DNA from: Ensifer sp. IC3342
GTDB taxonomy: Bacteria; Pseudomonadota; Alphaproteobacteria; Rhizobiales; Rhizobiaceae
NCBI RefSeq assembly: GCF_020193655.1
Contig: NZ_JADYVE010000002.1
Span: 1 to 64,000, forward strand
Length of the DNA: 64,000 bases
Direction: 5' to 3'
How positions within the stretch are numbered: position 1 is the stretch's first letter; each line of letters begins with the position of its first letter. This document shows, piece after piece, positions 18,836-28,373 of the stretch. The translations under genes and the position numbers were made by a program. Under the pieces are notes generated by a model. It searched no databases. It was given only the letters and a program-made list of their open reading frames with translations, and had not been told where the DNA came from.

Positions 18836-18846
18836 GGGAGGCAGAT

Positions 18847-20031
18847 ATGGACATCCACGAGTATCAGGCCAAGGAACTTCTATCCCGCTACCAGATCCAC
18901 ATTCCACGCGGCGGGCTGGCCTACAGCCCCGAACAGGCTGCCTATCGCGCAAGTGAGATTGGCGGCGACCGCTGGGTCGTGAAGGCGCAGATCCATTCCG
19001 GCGCGCGCGGTAAGGCGGGCGGCATCAAGCTCTGCTCGTCCGATCACGAGATCGCCGCGGCGGCTGACGCCATGCTCGGCGCCAAGCTGGTGACGCACCA
19101 GACCGGCCCACAGGGCAAGCTGGTCAGTCGTCTCTACGTCGAGGAGGCGATGGACATCGAGCGTGAGATCTATCTCGGCTTCGTGCTCGACCGCAAATCC
19201 GAGCGTATCATGATTGTCGCGTCGTCCTCGGGCGGCATGGAGATCGAGGAGATCGCCGAGGCCGAGCCCGACTCCATCATCCGCGCTACCGTCGATCCCG
19301 GCGTCGGCATGCAGGATTTCCAGGCCCGCGAGATCGCCTTCGGCCTCGGTATCGACAATGCGCTCGTTGGCCGCGCCACTCAGACGCTCATGGGTTGTTA
19401 CCGCGCCTTCGTCGACTACGATGCCTCGATGCTGGAGATCAATCCGCTCGTCGTGACCCGCCGGGGTGACCTCGTGGCCCTCGACGCGAAGATGACCTTC
19501 GACGAGAACGCGCTCTTCCGCCGGCCTCAGATCGCGGAGATGCGCGACAAGAGCCAGGAGGATCCGCGCGAGACATACGCATCCGATCGTGGCCTCTCCT
19601 ATGTCGGCCTCGACGGCAATATCGGCTGCATCATCAACGGTGCGGGCCTGGCGATGGCGACCATGGACATGATCAAGATCGCCGGCGGAGAGCCCGCGAA
19701 CTTCCTCGATATCGGAGGTGGTGCTTCGCCCGAGCGCGTGGCGAAATCGTTCCGCGCAGTGCTGCGCGACAAGAATGTCGAGACGATTCTCGTCAACATC
19801 TTTGCTGGCATCAACCGCTGCGACTGGGTGGCGGAGGGCGTGATCAAGGCATTGCGCGAGGTCGGCGTGCCGGTTCCGCTCGTCGTCCGCCTCTCCGGCA
19901 CCAACATGGAAGAGGGGCGGCGCATTCTCGCCGAGTCCGGCGAGAACATCATCATCGCGGAAACGTTGGCGGAGGCCGCCGAAAAGGCGGTCGGCGCATG
20001 GCGTTCCTACACCGCTACCAAGGCTGCTTGA
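18847..20031 (+). CDS. mtkA: Malate-CoA ligase beta subunit
   Basis: A 394-residue ATP-grasp/CoA-ligase protein of the succinyl-CoA synthetase beta family ([12 protein letters not shown] at the N-terminus, [18 protein letters not shown] in the ATP-grasp domain, [15 protein letters not shown] and [13 protein letters not shown] in the C-terminal half). Sequence alone would also allow succinyl-CoA synthetase; the placement between malyl-CoA lyase and the alpha subunit, only 11 bases from mclA, favours malate as substrate. Confidence 0.87.
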   Translation: MDIHEYQAKELLSRYQIHIPRGGLAYSPEQAAYRASEIGGDRWVVKAQIHSGARGKAGGIKLCSSDHEIAAAADAMLGAKLVTHQTGPQGKLVSRLYVEEAMDIEREIYLGFVLDRKSERIMIVASSSGGMEIEEIAEAEPDSIIRATVDPGVGMQDFQAREIAFGLGIDNALVGRATQTLMGCYRAFVDYDASMLEINPLVVTRRGDLVALDAKMTFDENALFRRPQIAEMRDKSQEDPRETYASDRGLSYVGLDGNIGCIINGAGLAMATMDMIKIAGGEPANFLDIGGGASPERVAKSFRAVLRDKNVETILVNIFAGINRCDWVAEGVIKALREVGVPVPLVVRLSGTNMEEGRRILAESGENIIIAETLAEAAEKAVGAWRSYTATKAA

Positions 20032-20044
20032 GGGAGTCCGAGAC

Positions 20045-20944
20045 ATGTCCATCTTACTCGACAGGAACACCCGCGTCATCGTGCAAGGCTTCACTGGCAA
20101 GATCGGCAGCTTCCACGCGGAAGACATGAAACGCTACGGCACCAATGTCGTGGGCGGCGTTACCCCTGGAAAGGGCGGCCATACCCATCTCGGCTTGCCG
20201 GTCTTCAATACAGTGAAGGGCGCGGTGCAGGAGACCGGCGCGGAGGCCTCGATCGTATTCGTACCGCCGCCCTTTGCTGCCGACTCGATCATGGAGGCGG
20301 CGGACGCCGGTATCCGGCTCTGTGTCTGCATCACCGATGGCATTCCGTCCCAGGACATGACCAGGGTCAAGCGATATATGAGGCGTTACCGCTTCGAGGA
20401 TCGCATGACGCTGATCGGCCCGAACTGCGCCGGCATGATCACGCCCGGCGAGGCACTGATGGGCATCATGCCGGGTTCGATTTACCTGCCGGGCCGCATC
20501 GGCATCGTCGGCCGGTCCGGCACGCTCGGCTACGAGGCGGCAAGCCAGATGAAAGCGCTCGGCATCGGCGTGTCCACCTCGGTCGGCATCGGCGGCGATC
20601 CGGTCAACGGATCCTCCTTCAAGGACATGCTGGAACTCTTCGAGAAGGATCCCGACACCGATGCGGTCCTGATGATCGGCGAGATTGGTGGTCCCCAGGA
20701 GGCCGAAGCGGCGCTTTGGGCGCGGGACCACATGAAGAAGCCGCTGATCGCCTATATCGCCGGCCTTTCAGCACCGAAGGGCCGCCGCATGGGGCATGCC
20801 GGCGCGATCATCTCCGCCTTCGGGGAATCGGCCCAGGAAAAGGTCGAGATCCTCAAGGGTGCGGGCGTCACGATCGTGCCGACGCCGTCCTCGTTCGGCG
20901 AGACGGTGGCGGATGTATTAGCGGCCATGACTAAGGCCGCCTGA
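20045..20944 (+). CDS. mtkB: Malate-CoA ligase alpha subunit
   Basis: A 299-residue CoA-binding partner of the previous gene. The Rossmann-like CoA domain contains GFTGKIGSFHAEDM and VGGVTPGKGG; H251 in RRMGHAGAIISAFG is the histidine that carries the phosphate. Together with MtkA it makes malyl-CoA from malate, ATP and CoA. It lies 13 bases after mtkA with GGGAG ahead of the ATG. It is the last gene of the block; ppc, hydroxypyruvate reductase and glycerate kinase are not in the window under their usual forms. Confidence 0.87.
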   Translation: MSILLDRNTRVIVQGFTGKIGSFHAEDMKRYGTNVVGGVTPGKGGHTHLGLPVFNTVKGAVQETGAEASIVFVPPPFAADSIMEAADAGIRLCVCITDGIPSQDMTRVKRYMRRYRFEDRMTLIGPNCAGMITPGEALMGIMPGSIYLPGRIGIVGRSGTLGYEAASQMKALGIGVSTSVGIGGDPVNGSSFKDMLELFEKDPDTDAVLMIGEIGGPQEAEAALWARDHMKKPLIAYIAGLSAPKGRRMGHAGAIISAFGESAQEKVEILKGAGVTIVPTPSSFGETVADVLAAMTKAA

Positions 20945-21180
20945 TCGCAAAGCCCCGCATGCCGGTGACCCGTCCCTGACCGGGAGAAGCGGAGCGCGCC
21001 TGCCGTGCGCTTCGACAGGGACGCTCATCGGCGGCAGGTTCCATTTCCCGCGGGACTGACGGATGTCAAATACGGCGTGTTTCTGCCACATCTCGAGCCG
21101 TGATCCACAGGACGGGACCTTATGAATGGCGAATCCGCCGGTGGCGCTGGCGGCCTGGAGGTTAAGAAGGAGGAGCAAAA

Positions 21181-22763
21181 ATGGAGCGATCACGACCGAG
21201 TGGGATCGACCCGGCTGTTTTCTGGCCGGCCATGTTCATCATCCTGGGATTTGTCGGCTGGGGGACCGTATTTCCCGAAAGCCTGTCCTCGGTCTCGAAG
21301 GTGGTTCTCGATGCCATCATCGCCGACTTTGGCTGGGGCTTCGTCTTCTCTTCGGCCGGCTTCCTGGTTTTCGCTCTGTTTCTGGCCATGAGCCGCTTTG
21401 GCAAGATCCGGCTTGGGCAGGACGACGAGCGCCCGGAATTCCGCACCGCCTCGTGGATCTGCATGATGTTCAGCGTCGGCATGGGCATCGGGCTGATGTT
21501 CTGGGGCGTCGCGGAGCCAATCTACCACTTTGCAGGCCCGCCCCATGGGCAGGCCGAGCCAAGGACCCTCGAGGCGGCCCTTAGTATTCCTATTTCCATT
21601 GGGCGCTTCATCCCTGGGCCATCTACGCGGTGGTTGGCCTTGCGATCGCCTATTTCACTTTCCGCAAGGGAAAATCGAACCTGATTTCTGCGGCCTTCAC
21701 GCCGATTCTCGGCGAGGCCGCGAGCGGGCCGATTGGCAAGGCGATCGACGTGCTTGCGCTGATTGCAACGCTGTTTGGGACCGCCACCTCGCTCGGTCTC
21801 GGCGCACAGCAGATCAACAGCGGTATGAACTTTCTCTGGGGCACGGGCGTTTCAAACGCCATCGCGCTGGCGATCATCTGCGTCATGACGGTGCTGTTCA
21901 TTCTCTCGGCAGTGTCTGGCGTGGGCAAGGGAATCCAGTTCCTGTCCAACATGAACATGATCATCGCGCTGCTGCTGCTGGTATTCCTGGTGTGCATCGG
22001 GCCAACGATCTTCATGTTCAACACGTTCACGGAATCGCTGGGCTTCTATCTGAGCGACCTCGTGTCCATGTCACTGCGCACGGCCGCCTTCAGCGACGGC
22101 AAATGGCTGGGTAACTGGACCATCTTTTACTGGGCCTGGTGGATATCCTGGGCGCCCTTCGTCGGCGTGTTCATCACGCGGATCTCGCGCGGTCGCACGA
22201 TCAAGGAGTTCGTGACCGGCGTGATCCTGATCCCGAGCGGCGTCACCTTCATCTGGTTCACGATCATGGGCGGCACGGCCCTTCATTCCGAACTCTTCGG
22301 CGCTGGCGGGATTGTCGAAGCCGTCACCAACGAGGGCGCTGCAGTCTCGCTCTTTACCCTTCTGGGGCAGTATCCCTTTGCATGGCTGACGTCGTTGATC
22401 GCAATTTTCCTGGTTGCGATCTTCTTCGTCTCGGGCGCGGATGCCGGCGCGGTCGTAATGGGAATGCTCTCATCGCGCGGCGCACTGGAGCCGAAGCCTG
22501 GCGTTGTGGTCCTTTGGGGTGTGCTTGCCGGTGCCTCAGCCGCGGTGCTTCTCGTCATGGGCGGGCTTCAGGGCCTCCAGACCGCATCGATCATCGCTGC
22601 CGCACCTTTCATGCTGGTGATGATCGGACTTTGCATTTCGCTGTGGCATGCCCTTCTCGGTGAGCTTGAAGACGGAAGGGCGCAGCGCCCGTTGCCAACA
22701 TCCGCGATGCCGGGCACGGGAGATGTTGAAGCTTCCGGGCTTGTACCCGAAGCAGCGTCGTGA
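21181..22763 (+). pseudogene. BCCT-family betaine/choline-type transporter, single frameshift
   Basis: Together the two frames encode about 527 residues of a 12-segment BCCT transporter: MERSRPSGIDPAVF, SVGMGIGLMFWGVAEP and YHFAGPP in the first frame, then SYFHWALHPWAIYAVVG, LGLGAQQINSGM, FYWAWWISWAPFVGVFI and FFVSGADAGAVVMGM in the second. The frame changes at 21583-21585: adding one base after AG restores AL-x-YSYFHWAL, the family consensus. The rest shows no other damage, so the lesion is recent or a sequence error. A strong AAGGAGGAG site precedes the ATG. It follows the serine-cycle genes and probably transported a quaternary amine. Confidence 0.82.
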
Positions 22764-22778
22764 GTTGCGATCGTTCAG

Positions 22779-22809
22779 CTGCACCGTCGGTCCGGGACCG
22801 ACGGTGCAG
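22779..22809. terminator. Near-perfect 31-base palindrome, possible terminator
   Basis: CTGCACCGTCGGTCC (22779-22793) mirrors GGACCGACGGTGCAG (22795-22809) around a single G. It lies 15 bases after the BCCT stop and convergent with the GlxA-type gene. RNA would form a 14-bp GC-rich hairpin, but there is no T-run, so it may be a bidirectional terminator, an mRNA 3' stabiliser or a protein site. Confidence 0.55.
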
Positions 22810-22900
22810 AGAGGGACTCCAATTGAAATGAGAAAAGGCGGGGTTTTCTCACGCCCGTTGGACTACTTGCCTCGGCGCGATTTGCGACGTGGGGGATGCG

Positions 22901-23926
22901 TCACGCGGCCGACGCACATGCGGCCGGACGCGTCGCCGGCATTCTCATGATGCGGCCCCGCGCTTCCTGCGGCGAGCACCCGAACGTCTCGCGGTAGCAC
23001 TTGGAAAAATGCGAAGCTGACACGAAACCACAGGCGATAGCGACTTCCACAACAGGCATCGTTGACTGTACCAGCAGCAGTTGGGCGCGCTCGAGGCGGA
23101 GCTTCAGATAATACCGTGCCGGCGAACAGCGCAGCTCGTTGCGGAACAGCCGCTCGACCTGGCGCCGTGAAAGGCCGATTGAAGCGGTAAGCTCTTCCAC
23201 TTGCATCGGCTCGGTAAGGCTCTTCTCCATCTTCTCGACCAGCTTCAACACGATGGGATCTCGAACCCCAACGCGTTGGGCGAAGGGGAGGCGCTGCCGC
23301 TCCCCGGGATCGCGCACGCGGTCGACAAGTGCGAGTTCGCATATGCCGCTCACAACGCTCTCGTCGAAATCGCGGCCAATGATGTGCAGCATCATGTCGA
23401 AAGAAGCGGTCCCGCCGGCGCAGGTATAGATGTTACCGTCGACTTCGTAGATCCCGGTGCTGGCGTTTGCGGCGCCAAAGCGCTCGATAAATCCGGGTTG
23501 ATTCTCCCAATGGATAGCGCATTTCCTCTCGTCGAGCAGTCCGGCCCTCGCCAGGACATGGGCGCCCGTGCACAGGCCCGCGACAGCGACACCGCGATTA
23601 CGACACTCGCGCAGCCATGCATCGGCCGCACGATCGACGTAGCGCTCCACGTGCTTTCCCCCACAAATGACGGATACTGAGGGACGAAGACGGCTGCTGA
23701 GATGCTGGCGTTCAACCGCTACCGAGTTGTCTGCTTCAAGCGCAAGGCCGCAGCTCGCGCGGACCTTGGCGCCGTCGGAAGAGACCACGCGCCAGGCGTA
23801 GGCTTCGTAACCGACGACCGCGTTTGCCAACCGCAAGGCCTCGACCGCGGAAGAGAACGCCAGCATCGTGAATTCCGGCACAAGATAGAAGGCAAACTGA
23901 CGCTGTTCCGCGCTCACTAGTCTCAT
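22901..23926 (-). CDS. GlxA-family AraC-type regulator (GbdR-like)
   Basis: A 341-residue regulator with an N-terminal DJ-1/PfpI-like domain (FAFYLVPEFTMLAFSSAVEALR, GLCTGAHVLARAGLL around residues 10-150) and a C-terminal AraC double helix-turn-helix (IGLSRRQVERLFR and IACGFVSASHFSKCYRETFG). This layout is shared with GbdR and CdhR, activators of glycine betaine and carnitine catabolism in pseudomonads. The ATG at 23926 follows GGGGAGC. It is divergent from a second regulator of the same family and next to a betaine-type transporter, so quaternary-amine control is likely. Confidence 0.85.
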   Translation of the reverse strand: MRLVSAEQRQFAFYLVPEFTMLAFSSAVEALRLANAVVGYEAYAWRVVSSDGAKVRASCGLALEADNSVAVERQHLSSRLRPSVSVICGGKHVERYVDRAADAWLRECRNRGVAVAGLCTGAHVLARAGLLDERKCAIHWENQPGFIERFGAANASTGIYEVDGNIYTCAGGTASFDMMLHIIGRDFDESVVSGICELALVDRVRDPGERQRLPFAQRVGVRDPIVLKLVEKMEKSLTEPMQVEELTASIGLSRRQVERLFRNELRCSPARYYLKLRLERAQLLLVQSTMPVVEVAIACGFVSASHFSKCYRETFGCSPQEARGRIMRMPATRPAACASAA

Positions 23927-24062
23927 CCAAATTGCTCCCCTGACGGCCAGGTATCCTCCAGCGTCGCATGGCCATCTGTCCGCGACATTTCCTGAAATAT
24001 TGACTTGACTTGTAGATCTGAAAAGAATGATCGCGTCACATCGGCAGTAGAAATGAGACAGT

Positions 24063-25070
24063 ATGGTTGTAAACGACGTTTCTACGAGGAGCGTGCGGCG
24101 CGAGCACGATGCGCGCCTGACGGTTGGGTTCGTTCTGGTGCAGCGATTTACGCTCTGCGCCTTCGCCAACTTCGTGGACGTGTTGCGCCTCGCCGCGGAT
24201 GAAGGCGACCGTAGCCGGCCAATTCAATGCCGATGGAAAGTCGTTGCCCCGGACATGAAGCCGATCACGGCCAGCTGCGGTGTCTCGGTTCAGCCTCACG
24301 AGGTGTTCGGCAGTCCCAAACTTTTCGACTACATCGTGGTGGTCGGCGGTCTCATCGACGAAATGGACCGGCCTGACGACCGGGTCGAACGTTACTTGCG
24401 GCAGGCCGCCGCGGCCGGGATTCCGCTGGTTGGCCTTTGCACCGGTACGTTCATCCTCCATCGTGCCGGTTTAATGGAGGGCTATCGCGGCTGTGTGAGC
24501 TGGTTCCACCATCAGGATTTTCTCTCGCAGTTCGACGGGCTCAAGCCGATATCGGACCAGATCTTCGTGGTTGACCGCGATCGCCTGACTTGCTCGGGCG
24601 GCACGAGCACCGCTCACCTCGCGGCATTCCTGGTCGACAGGCACATCGGCAAGGCTCAATCTACGAAGAGCTTGAATATCATGATGATCAGCGAGGCGGA
24701 GGACGGGGGCGCACCTCAGCCTGGCCTGACGCTCAGCTTCCGGACGAAGGATCCAATTGTCAGGAAGGCGCTTTTGCTGATGCAGCAAAGTCTGGACACG
24801 CCACTCTCCGTCGCCGAGGTAGCAAGACAGCTGAAAGTTGGTAAGCGGTGTCTCGAACGGCATTTCAGGGAAGCACTTGGAACCTCGCCCCTGACTGCGT
24901 TCATCGAGATGCGGCTTTTGCTCGCGCGGCACATGCTCGAGAACACCGACAAGTCGATTGCGACGGTCGCAGCGGAAAGCGGCTTCTGTGATTCATCCCA
25001 TCTCAGTCGGATGTTCCGCAGGCGGTTTGCCAATACACCGCAGAATTTCCGCGCATCCCTGGGCCCTTAG
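24063..25070 (+). CDS. GlxA-family AraC-type regulator
   Basis: A 335-residue protein of the same two-domain family as its divergent neighbour: DJ-1/PfpI-like domain (VGFVLVQRFTLCAFANFVDVLR, LVGLCTGTFILHRAGLM, LTCSGGTSTAHLAAFL) and AraC domain (VAEVARQLKVGKRCLERHFREALG, VAAESGFCDSSHLSRMFRRRF). The two regulators are clearly diverged, not a fresh duplication. The DJ-1 domain probably binds a ligand and lacks enzymatic function. It may control the large fused enzyme immediately downstream. Confidence 0.85.
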   Translation: MVVNDVSTRSVRREHDARLTVGFVLVQRFTLCAFANFVDVLRLAADEGDRSRPIQCRWKVVAPDMKPITASCGVSVQPHEVFGSPKLFDYIVVVGGLIDEMDRPDDRVERYLRQAAAAGIPLVGLCTGTFILHRAGLMEGYRGCVSWFHHQDFLSQFDGLKPISDQIFVVDRDRLTCSGGTSTAHLAAFLVDRHIGKAQSTKSLNIMMISEAEDGGAPQPGLTLSFRTKDPIVRKALLLMQQSLDTPLSVAEVARQLKVGKRCLERHFREALGTSPLTAFIEMRLLLARHMLENTDKSIATVAAESGFCDSSHLSRMFRRRFANTPQNFRASLGP

Positions 25071-25301
25071 GCGACAAAGGCTGCAGGCACGTTGTTGGCC
25101 CGTCTCCGGACTCTTGCGCCTGCCGCGCGACCCTTCCGCGTGTGTGGAGGTGGTTGCCGGCGCCGGCGCCGCATCAATCCCATACTGCAGGCGCAACGAT
25201 GACGCATTCCGCGTGCTGTTCGGCGCATATGAGGTCTTCTTTCTGAAGTGTTCGATCCACTATCAGCGCCATCTCCCCGCCTCGAAACAGATAGGCAGAT
25301 C

Positions 25302-28277
25302 ATGATGAATATCGCGCAGATGCAGGAACAGCGACTGAAGGCACTCGAACTGACCAGGAATGGCGCGCCAAGGCTGCCGTCCAACCCGTTCTTCGGAGTT
25401 GGCCCGATCACCGATGCGACCACCGACGAAGTGGACAGCCGCCTGCGGCGCCTCGCCTTCGATGCCTGGATTGAGAAGACCTATCGCAAGTTCGACGACA
25501 GGGGCAATGACATAGGGGGCTTCACCACCGCCGAGATTTCCCGCAGCATGCATCGCGGCTATCCCGCGGACAAGATCCTGACCGATATGATGCGGGCGAT
25601 CCATCGCTATTTCGGCTTTCCGAAGACGAACCGCATGGCAGTCGGACTCGGCGGCGGCCACAGCGGCTTCACCGTCTGCGTCCAGCATCTGATGAACGCC
25701 AACGACGCATCCCAACGCATCTATGTCGATACGCCGCGGCCAGAGAGCGATCCGTCGAGGGCTGCGGGCTTCTTCCGCCAGTCCTGGGCTACCCAGTTGG
25801 TCGAGATGCAGCGCTTCGCCGAAAAGGGCTGCGAGAGCCGCATCCATTTCGCCGTGTCGGAAGGTGTGATCCCGTCGGCAGAAGAGCTTTCCGCCCTCGG
25901 CGTCTCGATCTTCGTCGGTGTCGGCCACGAGACGACTGGCGCCAATGCCTATACCAGTCGAGAGATCCGCGAACTTTTGAGCTGGATAGAAGGCGACCCG
26001 GCAAATCGCCATGCGGTGTTCGATGCCACTTCGATGCTCGGCGCCATGCCGTGGGAACCCGAACTGGTTGCCGCCGTGATGGCGAAGTGCTGCCTGTTCA
26101 TGCCGTTCCAGAAAGCGATCGGCGGGGTTTCGGGTTATTTTGTCGCCTCCTTCACGCCGCACGCCCTGGCATTGATCGAGAAGAACCAACAAGATCCGGC
26201 CTGGGCGATCCCGCGCCAACTGAAGATCGCGCCGCCGCTCGATCCCAGGCAGCCGTTTTCGGCAAAGCGCTCCGTCGATGCCGGGCCGTTCTACGATGCC
26301 GCCGAAGACCGCATGCTTGGCGGCGTCATTAACACCTACAGCGCGCTCGCCTTTGCCGAGACCACCTTCGGCCTTTTGCAGTCGGAGGCGCGCGTCGGCT
26401 CTGTCGCCGAGCTCAACCGTCGCTCTGCCGCCAACCGCAAGGTGATCGACGAATGGGTCGCGTCGCATCCGCTTCTGTCGCTGACGGTCACCGATGCCGA
26501 GCGGCGCGGCGCCGCGGTGACGCTCCTGAAGGTCGAAGACGACGGCATCACCGATCCCGACATCCACGCGCGTATTATTGCCCGTTCGAAGCAACTGCTC
26601 GGCTATGAGGGCATTACCCATCCGAACGGCGAGTACGAGCCTGGGCTCGATGCTGCCCGCTACGTCAATGCCTTCCCGGGCACGCCCGGCGACTATCGCG
26701 CCTGGGTCGGTGGCATCCGCGAGCCGCAAGATGTCGTTGCGCTGCTGGAGAACCTCCAATACGCCTACCTGCGCGCCAAGATCGTCGTTCTCGAAGAGGA
26801 GCTGGCGAAGAACGGCGTCACGTTCGAGGCCCCGGCCAAGGCCGACGGCGCCGTGCGCAAGGACGATCCCGCGCGCGCCTATACCGTGCTGATTGCCGAT
26901 CTGGTCGGCCTGCGCTTCGGCGCCGACAGCCAGCCGGATCACAGCGAGATCAAGGCCTACATCGAGGAAAAGGGCGGCGTCTTCCATCTCGGGCCGCTCG
27001 GCGATCGGTCAGCGCTCGAGAAGGGCCGCATCCATTTCTTCTACCAGCCGAATCTCAGCACCGAGGCGGAGATCCTGCCGCAGACGGACAAGGGTCAATA
27101 CGACGCGCTGACCGCGGCGGCGACGTTCATTCCGAAGGCGTCGGTATTCCCGCTCGGCGGCGTGCGCATCGGCGCGGGCACAGGCAACATGGGCTCCGCC
27201 TCCTGGGGTGGCGGCAACGGTGAGGGCGGCGATGCGCCGCTTATGAACACGCCGGGCATCAACAGCCGGGCGACCGCCCAAATGGCGATGAAGGCGATCC
27301 TGAAGGTCGTTCCCGACCTGCCGGTCGACCGGCTGCACCGGATGGTCGCCGAAGGCGACTTCGACACCGGCCGTCAGCTCAAGGATTTCCCGACCGCCAA
27401 GCTCGAGGGCCGGAAGATCGCCATTCTCGGCTACGGCAATATCGGTCGCGAGGTCGCCAAGCTTGCCAAGGCCTTCGGCATGAAGGTGGCGATTTACGCC
27501 CGCGAGCATCACAAGCGCTGGATCGAGGCAGAAGGCTTCGAATATGCCGCAAGTCCTGTCGCAGCGGCGACCGGTGCCGACGTGCTCTCCGTCCATATCG
27601 GCCTCGGCCTCCTGGACGCAGGAACCGGTGTCTATTCCAACGCCGGAACCATCGATGCGAAGGTGCTCGGTGCGATGAACGACGGCGCTGTACTGGTCAA
27701 TTACGACCGGGGCGAGGTCGTCGATGCCGCCGCGCTCGACGAGGCGCTCTCTTCCGGCAAGATCGCGCACGCGGCGATCGACGCCGACCTCTTCAAGGAC
27801 GCCGCCACCGGCAAGCTCAGCGGGCCGATGCTGCCTTACCTGCCGCTCGAAGAGCGCCATAAGGGCAAACTCGAGTTGCTGCCGCATGCGGCTGCCGACA
27901 CTGACCATCCTTCGCGAGTAACCGGTGCGAAGCAGGCGGTCGACCAGATCTTCGACGTCATCCGCTTCAAAACGGTCACCAATCTCAAGGGCGACCTGCC
28001 GGAGGGTTACGTTTCAGCCGGCAGCCGCACGCCCGCCGGCATCGGACGGGTGACGAAGCGGGCGGTCACTAATGTTGCCGGCAAGCCGGAACTCCTCGAG
28101 GAATTGCGGCAGACTTCGGAAAAGATCGTCGCGATCGTCGGCGCACTCTCCGCCGTTTCCGATCCGGATCATCGCGGCCGGATCATCGATCGCTACACCG
28201 ACCAGCTGATCGAAAATGCCGGCCGGCAGAGGGCGTTGCTCGACCAACTCGGCCTTTATGGGCCGGCGGAGGAATAA
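25302..28277 (+). CDS. Fused class V aminotransferase / D-2-hydroxyacid dehydrogenase (SerC-SerA-like)
   Basis: A 991-residue two-enzyme protein. Residues 1 to about 480 form a phosphoserine-aminotransferase-like fold with PLP lysine K271 (FMPFQKAIGGVSGYF). Residues about 530-940 form a D-isomer-specific 2-hydroxyacid dehydrogenase: PLMNTPGINSRATAQ, NAD-binding GYGNIG near 710, catalytic R803 (NYDRGEVVD) and H862 (LPHAAAD). Both active sites look complete. It may carry two steps of the phosphorylated serine pathway or, given the adjacent serine-cycle genes, handle serine, hydroxypyruvate and glycerate. ATG at 25302 or 25305 is preferred; the frame is open to 25248. Confidence 0.85.
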   Translation: MMNIAQMQEQRLKALELTRNGAPRLPSNPFFGVGPITDATTDEVDSRLRRLAFDAWIEKTYRKFDDRGNDIGGFTTAEISRSMHRGYPADKILTDMMRAIHRYFGFPKTNRMAVGLGGGHSGFTVCVQHLMNANDASQRIYVDTPRPESDPSRAAGFFRQSWATQLVEMQRFAEKGCESRIHFAVSEGVIPSAEELSALGVSIFVGVGHETTGANAYTSREIRELLSWIEGDPANRHAVFDATSMLGAMPWEPELVAAVMAKCCLFMPFQKAIGGVSGYFVASFTPHALALIEKNQQDPAWAIPRQLKIAPPLDPRQPFSAKRSVDAGPFYDAAEDRMLGGVINTYSALAFAETTFGLLQSEARVGSVAELNRRSAANRKVIDEWVASHPLLSLTVTDAERRGAAVTLLKVEDDGITDPDIHARIIARSKQLLGYEGITHPNGEYEPGLDAARYVNAFPGTPGDYRAWVGGIREPQDVVALLENLQYAYLRAKIVVLEEELAKNGVTFEAPAKADGAVRKDDPARAYTVLIADLVGLRFGADSQPDHSEIKAYIEEKGGVFHLGPLGDRSALEKGRIHFFYQPNLSTEAEILPQTDKGQYDALTAAATFIPKASVFPLGGVRIGAGTGNMGSASWGGGNGEGGDAPLMNTPGINSRATAQMAMKAILKVVPDLPVDRLHRMVAEGDFDTGRQLKDFPTAKLEGRKIAILGYGNIGREVAKLAKAFGMKVAIYAREHHKRWIEAEGFEYAASPVAAATGADVLSVHIGLGLLDAGTGVYSNAGTIDAKVLGAMNDGAVLVNYDRGEVVDAAALDEALSSGKIAHAAIDADLFKDAATGKLSGPMLPYLPLEERHKGKLELLPHAAADTDHPSRVTGAKQAVDQIFDVIRFKTVTNLKGDLPEGYVSAGSRTPAGIGRVTKRAVTNVAGKPELLEELRQTSEKIVAIVGALSAVSDPDHRGRIIDRYTDQLIENAGRQRALLDQLGLYGPAEE

Positions 28278-28297
28278 GCGCTTCCGCGGCCTCAGCC

Positions 28298-28316
28298 ATT
28301 CAAACTGCTACAGCGC
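28298..28316 (+). repeat. Fragment of the RIME-like repeat
   Basis: ATTCAAACTGCTACAGCG matches the middle of the full repeats (ATTCAAAGTGCTACAGCG), but the palindromic right end is replaced by unrelated sequence containing CCCCTG/CAGGGG. It lies at the 3' side of the fused enzyme gene. Confidence 0.5.
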
Positions 28317-28373
28317 ATCAAACGCTCGCCCCTGTTCCCCCGCAGGGGTGGTCGCGTTTCCGCGCAGTTTTCC

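Noticed and set aside
25263..26987. A 574-codon minus-strand open frame inside the fused aminotransferase/dehydrogenase gene
   Set aside because: The plus strand has an intact PLP site in this stretch and continues through the dehydrogenase; the antisense frame has no known motif.
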